Below are positions 1 to 5,703 of a stretch of DNA of 17,204 nt, in pieces. Under the pieces are notes generated by a model. The model was not told where the DNA came from. It saw nothing but the letters and a program-made list of their open reading frames with translations, and did no database searches. Position numbers and translations under genes: made by a program. The DNA comes from JANOXC01 sp031418215 (GTDB lineage Bacteria; Bacteroidota; Bacteroidia; AKYH767-A; OLB10). Location: positions 1 through 17,204 of the forward strand of contig JANOXC010000045.1 in assembly GCA_031418215.1 (NCBI GenBank), written 5' to 3'. Each line of letters starts with the position of its first letter. Positions within the stretch are counted from its first letter, which is position 1.

Positions 1-120
1 AAAGCCCGATTCTTTATTGGAATGCATTATCCACTAAAAGAAGCACATAAAAAGCAAAGCCCGATTCTTTATTGGAATGCATTATCCACTAAAAGAAGCA
101 CATAAAAAGCAAAGCCCGAT
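1..120. repeat. 55-bp tandem duplication (two full copies plus 10 bp)
   Basis: Bases 1-55 are repeated exactly at 56-110, and the first 10 bases of the unit recur at 111-120. The unit begins AAAGCCCGAT and contains the palindrome AATGCATT. The array may continue to the left of the window. The partial third copy ends in a small palindrome, AGCCC-GATA-GGGCT, at 113-126. The unit length is not a multiple of three and no reading frame runs through the array, so this is non-coding. The two copies are identical, so the duplication is recent or maintained. It has no spacer/repeat alternation, so it is not a CRISPR array. Confidence 0.9.
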
Positions 121-131
121 AGGGCTATGAA

Positions 132-170
132 TCTAAGCCCCTCTCTTTCGGAGAGGGGTTGGGGTGAGGT
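132..170 (+). repeat. G-rich hairpin repeat, copy 1
   Basis: This is the first of five copies of a dispersed intergenic element. It has an 8-bp stem, CCCCTCTC/GAGAGGGG, around a TTTCG loop, followed directly by the conserved tail TTGGGGTGAGGT. The other copies are at 2765-2800, 2913-2949, 4147-4184 and 4283-4321. All five lie in the same orientation on the + strand. There is no T-run after the stem, so it is unlikely to be an intrinsic terminator. Unlike the other four, this copy stands alone, and its flanks do not match theirs. Confidence 0.85.
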
Positions 171-272
171 CACAAACCCCATAGCAGGCAAAGCTTTAAA
201 TGAATGAGCATTAATTTACCCGGCAATCATTAATCAAATTAAACAATCTAAAGGCTATTTCCCCCCAAATCC
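171..272. other. Gene-free remainder of the spacer upstream of rpmB
   Basis: The whole stretch 1-323 carries no gene. Apart from the tandem duplication, the hairpin repeat and the rpmB promoter, I see only AT-rich sequence with no credible ORF, RNA gene or hairpin. The gene that lies to the left of the window is not visible. Confidence 0.6.
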
Positions 273-302
273 TTGTTTGCTTAAAAAAAAATTGTAAGTT
301 TG
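273..302 (+). promoter_or_regulatory. Predicted Bacteroidota-type promoter for rpmB
   Basis: TTG at 273-275, a 19-base spacer, then TAAGTTTG at 295-302. This matches the Bacteroidota consensus TTG–N17-23–TAnnTTTG used by the primary sigma factor of this phylum. Transcription would begin about 7 bases downstream, leaving a leader of roughly 15 bases before the rpmB ATG at 324. The leader has no Shine-Dalgarno sequence, which is usual for the phylum. The assignment rests on motif match and position only. Confidence 0.7.
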
Positions 303-323
303 CCTCCCAATTAAGAAAGCGTC

Positions 324-557
324 ATGTCTAAAATTTGTGATTTAACCGGAAAATCTTCTATCGTTGGCAATAAAGTCAGCCATTCTAACCATAAAACCAA
401 GCGCAGGTTCAATCCGAATCTGCAATTGAAGAAATTCTTTATGCCTGAAACAGGTGAGTGGATTACCCTTAAAGTGAGCACATCAGCTATTCGTACCATC
501 AATAAAATTGGTATAACGGAGGCTATTTCCCGTGCAATAATTAAAGGCAAAATATAA
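324..557 (+). CDS. rpmB: 50S ribosomal protein bL28
   Basis: A 77-residue basic protein of the bL28 family, a structural component of the large ribosomal subunit. It shows the family's N-terminal pattern MSKICDLTGK, the segment GNKVSHSNHKTKRRFNPNLQ (residues 16-35), and a C-terminal part with the usual TLKVSTSAIRTI. Length is typical for Bacteroidota members. The ATG at 324 is the only sensible start and sits just behind a good promoter. In many Bacteroidota bL28 is followed directly by bL33. Here a peptidase gene and a strong hairpin separate the two, so bL28 is probably transcribed on its own. Confidence 0.96.
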   Translation: MSKICDLTGKSSIVGNKVSHSNHKTKRRFNPNLQLKKFFMPETGEWITLKVSTSAIRTINKIGITEAISRAIIKGKI

Positions 558-574
558 AGGTTTAACTACCGTTT

Positions 575-640
575 AACCGGTAATCTGTTGGTAATGGTTA
601 TTTTTGATACCATGATAAACAGGTTACCGGTTTTTATTTG
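575..640 (+). terminator. Large hairpin terminator after rpmB
   Basis: The arms at 575-589 and 618-632 pair over 15 bp, with one G·U. The inner part of the loop can extend the structure with a further ATGGT/ACCAT stem. The second arm runs straight into TTTTTATTTG. Position (17 bases after the rpmB stop), stem strength and T-rich tail all support intrinsic termination of rpmB. The 5' arm can alternatively pair with TACCG at 567-571 through CGGTA at 578-582, which would disrupt the outer stem. I have no evidence that this alternative is used. Confidence 0.75.
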
Positions 641-677
641 TGATAAAGTGTAGCTGTTGTTGTAATAGTTGAAAAAA

Positions 678-2153
678 ATGCGGAAAAAAGTAAAAGCTAT
701 AGGCACTGGAGTCAATTGTTTAAAGGTAAGATCACGATTGGTTAAAAAGGCGCATTTTTCTTTATTGTTTACGGTCATTATTTTGATGATCAGTACAATA
801 ACTAATGGCCAGTGGGATGATACCGATAGACTTACCCCTTCATTTCATGCAGATAGGCGAGCTGTTTTAAGAGATTTGATGCCTGCAAAAAGCGTTGCTG
901 TGCTATTTTCCAACCCGGTTCGTAATCGATCCCATGATGTGGATTATCAATATAGCCAGGACCCCAACTTTTATTACTTAACGGGATTTCTCGAAGCCAA
1001 TTCAATGCTGCTCCTTTTTAAAGACGAACAGGTAATTGGGGATGTTAAAACAAATGAAATCCTTTTCATACAGGAAAGAAATCCTAAACAGGAAACATGG
1101 AACGGCAAGCGCTTAGGTGTGGAAGGGGTAAGGCAAATGATGGGATTTAACGTAGTTTATAACAATAGTGAGTTTAAGTATTTCGATTTGCCGGTGAAAT
1201 TATTGGAGAAAATATTGATCATTTACCCAGATCAGCCGAATAGCGATTCACAAGAGAAATGCGATTTGGCTCAACTAGTTCAGCAATTCAATGAGAAAAC
1301 AGCCGCAGTAGATAAGATCATTGAGACGGGTAAATTGAAAAAAATGATGGCTGTTTTAAGGGAAGAAAAACAACCTGAGGAATTGGTTTTATTGCAAAAA
1401 GCAATCGATATGACCTGTATCGGATTTTCAGAAATGATAAAAGCAGTGCGTCCCGGTATGACGGAATACCAGGCTCAGGCCATCAATGAATATTACTTCA
1501 AAAAGAACGGTTCCGAATATCCAGGTTATCCTTCCATTTGCGGTGGTGGAAATAACAGTTGTGTGCTGCATTATGAATTTAATCGCAAGACTTTGAATGG
1601 AGATGATATTTTGTTGGTGGACATGGGCGCCGAGTACCATGGATACACAGCTGATATTACGCGTACTTTTCCTGTAGATGGCCATTTTTCAACCGAAGAA
1701 CGTGCAATTTATCAAATTGTATATGATGCCCAGGAAGCGGGCTTTGCAGCTTGTCAACCGGGTAATTCATTTAGGGCAACAGGCGAAGCCGCACAGAAGG
1801 TAGTGGTAGATGGATTAGTGAAATTGGGCATTATTAAGAAGGAAGCCGATTACAGCAAGTATTTTATGCATAGTACTTCCCATTACCTCGGTTTGGATGT
1901 GCATGATGCAGGAACTTATGGCCCGTTAAAACCCGGTTCAGTTATTACTGTTGAACCCGGTATCTACATCCCCGAAGACTCAGATTGTGATAAGAAATGG
2001 TGGAAAATAGGGGTTAGAATAGAGGATGACGTCCTGATTACGAAGGATGGCCATAAGGTTTTATCATCCGTTTTGCCCCGTACCATCGCTGATCTTGAGA
2101 AATTGATGGCAGAACCTTCGGTTTTTAATGACATTAATACCAACCCCCGTTAG
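678..2153 (+). CDS. M24B family Xaa-Pro aminopeptidase, probably exported
   Basis: A metallopeptidase of the aminopeptidase P type, which removes an N-terminal residue that precedes proline. An AMP_N-like domain (including the YQYSQDPNFYYLTGF stretch) comes first, then a pita-bread catalytic domain. Counting from ATG 678, the five metal ligands are Asp315 and Asp326 (DMGAEYHGYTADITRTF), His402 (HSTSHYLGLDVHD), Glu426 (TVEPGIYIP) and Glu449 (RIEDDVLI). A hydrophobic stretch followed by TITNGQ at residues ~28-45 looks like a signal peptide, but ATG 678 leaves an unusually long basic segment before it. The reading frame is open from TTG 669, and a TTG at 738 would give a more usual signal peptide (VKKAHFSLLFTVI...). 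The true start is therefore uncertain. It lies between rpmB and rpmG, which are often neighbours in this phylum. Confidence 0.92.
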   Translation: MRKKVKAIGTGVNCLKVRSRLVKKAHFSLLFTVIILMISTITNGQWDDTDRLTPSFHADRRAVLRDLMPAKSVAVLFSNPVRNRSHDVDYQYSQDPNFYYLTGFLEANSMLLLFKDEQVIGDVKTNEILFIQERNPKQETWNGKRLGVEGVRQMMGFNVVYNNSEFKYFDLPVKLLEKILIIYPDQPNSDSQEKCDLAQLVQQFNEKTAAVDKIIETGKLKKMMAVLREEKQPEELVLLQKAIDMTCIGFSEMIKAVRPGMTEYQAQAINEYYFKKNGSEYPGYPSICGGGNNSCVLHYEFNRKTLNGDDILLVDMGAEYHGYTADITRTFPVDGHFSTEERAIYQIVYDAQEAGFAACQPGNSFRATGEAAQKVVVDGLVKLGIIKKEADYSKYFMHSTSHYLGLDVHDAGTYGPLKPGSVITVEPGIYIPEDSDCDKKWWKIGVRIEDDVLITKDGHKVLSSVLPRTIADLEKLMAEPSVFNDINTNPR

Positions 2154-2172
2154 GATTTTTAAATTTTTGACA

Positions 2173-2180
2173 TATCTTTG
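2173..2180 (+). promoter_or_regulatory. Predicted -7 box of an rpmG promoter
   Basis: TATCTTTG is an exact TAnnTTTG match 28 bases before the rpmG start codon, the same arrangement as at rpmB. The -33 TTG is not clear: the best candidate is a TTA at 2150-2152, at the end of the upstream peptidase gene. The box supports transcription of rpmG and the DUF4295 gene independent of the peptidase. Confidence 0.55.
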
Positions 2181-2208
2181 CGACCCCTTTAAATAAAATA
2201 AAATCGTC

Positions 2209-2391
2209 ATGGCTAAGAAAGGCAACCGCATACAGGTAATCATGGAGTGCACAGAGCATAAAGCAACCAACCTGCCCGGAACTTCCCGTTATATCACTAC
2301 CAAGAATAAGAAAAATTCACCTGATCGTTTGGAGTTGAAAAAATTCAACCCAATCCTCAGAAAGATGACCGTTCATAAAGAAATAAAATAA
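2209..2391 (+). CDS. rpmG: 50S ribosomal protein bL33
   Basis: A 60-residue basic protein starting MAKKGNRIQVIMECTEHKAT and containing the bL33 signature YITTKNKKNSPDRLELKKFN (residues 28-47). It is a large-subunit protein located near the E site. Only one cysteine (Cys14) is present, so this is the zinc-independent (C-minus) form without the paired CxxC motifs. It is followed 63 bases later by the DUF4295 gene on the same strand, with a hairpin repeat in the gap, and the two are probably co-transcribed. Confidence 0.96.
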   Translation: MAKKGNRIQVIMECTEHKATNLPGTSRYITTKNKKNSPDRLELKKFNPILRKMTVHKEIK

Positions 2392-2402
2392 TAAATCTCT
2401 CA

Positions 2403-2431
2403 CCCTCCGTAGCAATTTAGCGTAGGAAGGG
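2403..2431. repeat. CATCC-type hairpin repeat, copy 1 (in the rpmG–DUF4295 spacer)
   Basis: A near-palindrome that reads CCTCCGTAGC–AATTT–AGCGTAGGAAGG. Its core, TCCGTAGC...TTTAGCGTAGGA, is shared with the two copies at 13504-13532 and 13544-13571. It would fold as a bulged hairpin in the rpmG–DUF4295 transcript. There is no T-run, so it is not an obvious terminator. Confidence 0.7.
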
Positions 2432-2454
2432 ATCACCTAATTACTTAAAATAAA

Positions 2455-2607
2455 ATGGCAAAGAAAGTTGTAGCAACACTGAAATCTGGAAAAGGAAAAG
2501 AATTTTCCAAAGTGATTAAAATGGTAAAAAATCCAAATGGAGCATATACCTTTAAAGAAGAGGTTGTGCATAACGATCACATTAAGGATTTCTTAAAATC
2601 GAAATAA
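2455..2607 (+). CDS. DUF4295 protein, probable ribosomal protein bL38
   Basis: A 50-residue lysine-rich protein beginning MAKKVVATLKSGKGKEFSKV and ending HIKDFLKSK. It belongs to the DUF4295 family of Bacteroidota, which characteristically sits between rpmG and ftsY, as here. From memory, the cryo-EM structure of the Flavobacterium johnsoniae ribosome assigned a new large-subunit protein, bL38, to this family; I am fairly but not fully sure of that link. Size, basic charge and position behind bL33 fit a ribosomal protein. ATG 2455 is the only start giving the family N-terminus. An intrinsic terminator follows 22 bases after the stop. Confidence 0.88.
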   Translation: MAKKVVATLKSGKGKEFSKVIKMVKNPNGAYTFKEEVVHNDHIKDFLKSK

Positions 2608-2629
2608 AAAAGCTTAATGAAATAGCAAT

Positions 2630-2661
2630 AGCTTCTATCGCAAGGTAGAGGCTTTTTTTTT
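2630..2661 (+). terminator. Intrinsic terminator after the rpmG–DUF4295 unit
   Basis: AGCTTCTATC pairs with GTAGAGGCT around a GCAA loop (one G·U and one bulged T) and runs directly into a T-tract at 2653-2661. It is a canonical rho-independent signal just downstream of the DUF4295 stop codon. It implies that ftsY needs its own promoter or readthrough. Confidence 0.85.
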
Positions 2662-2760
2662 ATTGAATATTTAAGGTTAAAGTTCTAAAGTTTGTAGTTG
2701 CAAATAAATAAGCACAATCATTATTGTCCGGGAGAAAACTAAAATCTTTGCAAACGGCAA

Positions 2761-2857
2761 TTCTTAATCCCTCTCCTTCGGAGAGGGGTTGGGGTGAGGT
2801 AAGTAAAAGCAATCAATGAGAGTTATAAGTTTTACTAGAGAAAAGTGAAACACAATA
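2761..2857 (+). repeat. ~97-bp repeat A, first copy (contains G-rich hairpin copy 2)
   Basis: The core at 2765-2800 is the G-rich hairpin element (stem CCCTCTCC/GGAGAGGG, loop TTC, tail TTGGGGTGAGGT). Similarity to the second copy at 2910-3005 continues for some 60 bases beyond the core. Shared landmarks in order are AAGTAAA, AATGAGAG, TATAAG and AGTGAAAC-CAATA. The two copies start 149 bases apart. Confidence 0.85.
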
Positions 2858-2909
2858 TATTCAGTACAATAAACACAAAACGGTATACTCGAAAGTTAAA
2901 CTGTAAAAA

Positions 2910-3005
2910 TTCTTAGTCCCTCACCTTCGGAGAGGGGTTGGGGTGAGGTAAGTAAAGGCACCAATGAGAGCTATAAGATGTATTGGACAACAGTGAAACG
3001 CAATA
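2910..3005 (+). repeat. ~97-bp repeat A, second copy (contains G-rich hairpin copy 3)
   Basis: A diverged duplicate of 2761-2857. Its hairpin core, 2913-2949, has CCCTCACC in the left arm, which puts one A·A mismatch in the stem, while the GGAGAGGGGTTGGGGTGAGGT side is unchanged. It ends about 50 bases before the ftsY start codon and is therefore likely to lie in the ftsY leader. Confidence 0.85.
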
Positions 3006-3016
3006 ATTGTAACGCA

Positions 3017-3036
3017 TTAAACTCAAAACTTTAAAC
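3017..3036 (+). repeat. 20-base AT-rich repeat, copy 1
   Basis: A 20-base stretch beginning TTAAACTCAAAAC, just before ftsY, is found again exactly at 13478-13497. Both copies lie in gene-free spacers next to hairpin repeats and are surrounded by further AAAC/TTTAAAC runs. Low-complexity sequence of this kind is easy to match, so the relationship may be compositional. Confidence 0.5.
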
Positions 3037-3056
3037 TCAAAACATAAAATTGCAAA

Positions 3057-4022
3057 ATGGGTTTATTTGGATTTTTTACAAAGGAAAAAAAAGAGACGCT
3101 CGATAAGGGCCTGGAGAAAACACGCCAGGGATTCTTCTCAAAACTCACCAAAGCCATCATGGGTAAATCAACCATTGATGACAGTGTGTTGGATAACCTC
3201 GAAGAAATATTGGTGTCGTCGGATGTAGGCGTGGAAACAACATTGCGTATTGTTGCAAGGATACAGCAACGTGTTGCAAAAGATAAATACGCGGGTACCT
3301 CCGAGTTAAATAAAATTTTAAAAGAAGAGATTGCTGATTTGTTGCTGGAGAATAATTCACCTGGTACCGGCGACTTCAGATACGTTAATGATTTGCCTGC
3401 TCAGCCCTATGTAATTATGGTTGTCGGAGTGAATGGCGTAGGCAAAACAACTACCATTGGTAAACTCGCACATCAGTTTAAAAGCGCCGGAAAAAATGTA
3501 TTGCTAGGTGCTGCCGATACTTTTCGTGCTGCAGCTGTTGATCAATTAACAATATGGGCAAATCGTGCCGGTGTGCCAATCATTTCTCAGGGAATGGGTG
3601 CCGATCCGGCTTCTGTTGCACATGATACGGTGACATCTGCAATAGCTCAAAAGGCCGATGTAGTAATTATTGACACCGCAGGACGCTTGCATAATAAGAT
3701 CAACCTCATGAATGAATTGAGTAAGATTAAACGGGTAATGGAGAAAGTTGTTCCGGGTGCTCCACATGAAATATTATTAGTACTCGATGCCTCAACCGGT
3801 CAAAATGCATTTGAGCAGGCAAAACAATTTATAGCGGCTACAGAAGTAAATGCATTGGCATTAACAAAACTCGATGGCACAGCAAAAGGCGGAGTAGTGA
3901 TAGGAATATCTGATCAGTTTAAAGTGCCGGTTAAATATATCGGAGTAGGAGAGAAGATGGAAGACCTGCAATTATTCGATCGCAATGAATTTGTTGATTC
4001 ATTGTTTAATGAAAATGACTAA
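3057..4022 (+). CDS. ftsY: Signal recognition particle receptor FtsY
   Basis: The SRP receptor GTPase, which docks the Ffh–ribosome complex at the inner membrane for co-translational insertion. At 321 residues it has a short N-terminal region, an N domain (~25-105) and a G domain. GTPase motifs are G1 GVNGVGKTT (124-132), DTFRAAA (154-160), DTAGR (206-210) and TKLDGTAKGG (270-279). It lacks the long acidic A domain of the Escherichia coli protein, as is usual in this phylum. The start MGLFGFFTKEKKE, with its hydrophobic N-terminal face, fits a membrane-targeting helix. It is followed by a 351-base repeat-containing gap and then rimO. Confidence 0.97.
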   Translation: MGLFGFFTKEKKETLDKGLEKTRQGFFSKLTKAIMGKSTIDDSVLDNLEEILVSSDVGVETTLRIVARIQQRVAKDKYAGTSELNKILKEEIADLLLENNSPGTGDFRYVNDLPAQPYVIMVVGVNGVGKTTTIGKLAHQFKSAGKNVLLGAADTFRAAAVDQLTIWANRAGVPIISQGMGADPASVAHDTVTSAIAQKADVVIIDTAGRLHNKINLMNELSKIKRVMEKVVPGAPHEILLVLDASTGQNAFEQAKQFIAATEVNALALTKLDGTAKGGVVIGISDQFKVPVKYIGVGEKMEDLQLFDRNEFVDSLFNEND

Positions 4023-4145
4023 ACGAGACTTTGCTCGAGTGCTGGGGGATGTATTTAATAACACTATTGTCCGAGATAAAATTGAATGAATAAACGAAGC
4101 ATTTGCCATCGGTTCTTAGTCACTCTCATTTTTAACCCTTCTCAT
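4023..4145. other. Gene-free spacer between ftsY and rimO (left part)
   Basis: The ftsY–rimO gap spans 4023-4373. This left part has a weak CGAG/CTCG inverted repeat just after the ftsY stop (4 bp, no T-run, not a convincing terminator) and otherwise AT-rich sequence. The rest of the gap is almost wholly taken up by the two copies of repeat B. No coding sequence is visible. Confidence 0.55.
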
Positions 4146-4230
4146 TCTTAGCCCCTCTCCCTTGGAGAGGGGTTGGGGTGAGGTAATACAAAAGTCAATG
4201 CATTTTACTAATATAAATATATAAATTCAA
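4146..4230 (+). repeat. ~85-bp repeat B, first copy (contains G-rich hairpin copy 4)
   Basis: The core 4147-4184 has a perfect 9-bp stem, CCCCTCTCC/GGAGAGGGG, with a CTT loop and the tail TTGGGGTGAGGT. Similarity to the copy at 4283-4365 continues past the core through AATACAA, ATTGCATTTTA-like and TAATA/AAATA segments. This flank differs from that of repeat A, so pairs A and B were duplicated separately. Confidence 0.85.
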
Positions 4231-4282
4231 TATTGACCAAGAAAATATTATTAAAACAAACGAAGATCATGCTAGAAGCAGC

Positions 4283-4365
4283 TCTTAGCCCCTCTCCCTT
4301 GGAGAGGGGTTGGGGTGAGGTAATACAAGATTCATTGCATTTTATTAATAAATAAATAATATTTC
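4283..4365 (+). repeat. ~85-bp repeat B, second copy (contains G-rich hairpin copy 5), in the rimO leader
   Basis: The hairpin core (4283-4321) is identical to that of copy 4, and the downstream flank runs to within about 10 bases of the rimO start codon at 4374. The sequence just ahead of rimO, including any ribosome-landing site, is thus repeat-derived. The two B copies start 137 bases apart. Confidence 0.85.
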
Positions 4366-4373
4366 ATTCATTA

Positions 4374-5684
4374 ATGCGTACAAAAACAACAAAGCAAAAT
4401 AAAATTAATGTGGTTACACTCGGCTGTTCCAAGAATGTAGTGGACTCTGAAGTGTTGATGGGACAATTACGTGCTTCAGGGAAAGATGTTGTTCATGAAA
4501 TGGAGACCGATGCCAATATTGTTGTAATCAATACCTGTGGTTTTATTGATAATGCAAAGCAGGAAAGTATAGATACCATTTTGCATTTTGCAAAACAGAA
4601 GGAAAGTGGAATGATCGATCAGCTTTTCGTCACTGGTTGCCTCTCCGAAAGATACAAGCCTGACCTGGAAAAAGAGATATCAAATGTAGATGCTTACTTC
4701 GGCACACGTGATCTTCCACGTCTGCTTAAAGTGTTAGGTGCTGATTACCGTCAGGAGTTAATTGGTGAGCGATTACTAACCACGCCACAACACTTCGCCT
4801 ACATGAAGATTAGTGAAGGCTGTGATCGTCCTTGTTCTTTTTGTGCAATACCGCTAATGCGTGGTATTCATGTGTCGCGTCCAATGGAAGAATTGGTAAA
4901 GGAAGCATCGCTGCTCGCAAAAAATGGTACAAAAGAACTGTTGTTGATTGCACAGGATTCAACTTATTATGGCCTCGATATATATAAAGAGCGCCGTTTA
5001 GCTGAATTGTTAAAACGATTAAGTGATGTGAATGGAATAGAATGGATTCGTCTGCACTACGCCTTTCCCTCCGGATTTCCTGTTGAAGTGCTCGATGTAA
5101 TGCGTGAGCGCAACAATATTTGCAACTACCTCGATATGCCTTTACAACATATCAGCGACCAAATGCTGAAATCGATGAGGAGAGGAACAACCAGGGAGAG
5201 GACAATAGCATTGGTTAAACTGATTCGTGAAAAAGTACCCGGCATTGCTTTGCGTACAACAATGATTGCAGGTTACCCCGGCGAAACAAATGATGACCAT
5301 GAACAATTATTGGATTTCATAAGAGAAATGCGGTTTGAGAGATTGGGTGTATTTGCTTATTCACACGAAGAGAATACGCATGCATATCTATTAAAGGATA
5401 ATGTACCTGAAGAAGTAAAAGAGGAACGGGTAGGAGCAATCATGGCAATACAGCAGGAAATATCAAGGGATAAAAATCAGGAGAAAATAAATTCCACTTA
5501 TAAGGTGCTCTTCGATCGTAAGGAAGGTGAATATTTCGTCGGGCGTACGGAGTTTGACTCGCCGGAAGTTGACAATGAAGTGCTGGTGGAGGCTTCGAGA
5601 AATTATGTCAGAATAGGTGATTTTGCCGACGTCACGATTACAGATGCCGATGATTTTGATCTCTATGGAGAAATTGTTTCCTGA
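4374..5684 (+). CDS. rimO: Ribosomal protein uS12 methylthiotransferase RimO
   Basis: A radical-SAM enzyme that adds a methylthio group to the conserved aspartate of ribosomal protein S12. It has 436 residues in three parts. The N-terminal MTTase domain carries Cys18 (LGCSKNVVDSE), Cys55 (NTCGFI) and Cys89 (TGCLSERY), which bind one Fe-S cluster. The radical-SAM core has Cys150, Cys154 and Cys157 (SEGCDRPCSFCAIP). A TRAM domain runs from about residue 368. The LGCSKN.VDSE and HYAFPSGFP stretches favour RimO over the related tRNA enzyme MiaB. The ATG at 4374 gives a normal N-terminus. The bshC start follows 19 bases after the stop, suggesting co-transcription. Confidence 0.96.
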   Translation: MRTKTTKQNKINVVTLGCSKNVVDSEVLMGQLRASGKDVVHEMETDANIVVINTCGFIDNAKQESIDTILHFAKQKESGMIDQLFVTGCLSERYKPDLEKEISNVDAYFGTRDLPRLLKVLGADYRQELIGERLLTTPQHFAYMKISEGCDRPCSFCAIPLMRGIHVSRPMEELVKEASLLAKNGTKELLLIAQDSTYYGLDIYKERRLAELLKRLSDVNGIEWIRLHYAFPSGFPVEVLDVMRERNNICNYLDMPLQHISDQMLKSMRRGTTRERTIALVKLIREKVPGIALRTTMIAGYPGETNDDHEQLLDFIREMRFERLGVFAYSHEENTHAYLLKDNVPEEVKEERVGAIMAIQQEISRDKNQEKINSTYKVLFDRKEGEYFVGRTEFDSPEVDNEVLVEASRNYVRIGDFADVTITDADDFDLYGEIVS

Positions 5685-5703
5685 AATTTGCTAGGTTTGA
5701 ACA

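Larger units (their letters stand above)
2662..3056. other. Gene-free spacer before ftsY
   Basis: About 395 bases between the terminator and ftsY hold no credible coding sequence. The contents are two diverged copies of a ~97-bp repeat (listed separately) and AT-rich filler. Two weak promoter-like matches occur: TTG 2663-2665 with AAAGTTTG at 2687-2694, and TTG 2724-2726 with AATCTTTG at 2743-2750. Each lacks the T of the TAnnTTTG box. One of them may start the ftsY transcript, which would put both repeats in its leader. Confidence 0.6.

Noticed and set aside
1..120. Possible CRISPR array.
   Set aside because: The units are contiguous with no unique spacers, there are only two, and there are no cas genes.
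132..170. The G-rich hairpins as intrinsic terminators.
   Set aside because: The stems are followed by TTGGGG, not a T-run, and they occur in pairs well away from stop codons.
2429..2438. GGATCACCT, which resembles the 3' end of 16S rRNA.
   Set aside because: Only nine bases match, nothing upstream looks like rRNA, and it lies between two protein genes.
2663..2750. Two candidate promoters for ftsY.
   Set aside because: Each has AA in place of the TA of the TAnnTTTG box, and one spacer is short. They are noted in the spacer entry but are too weak to list as sites.
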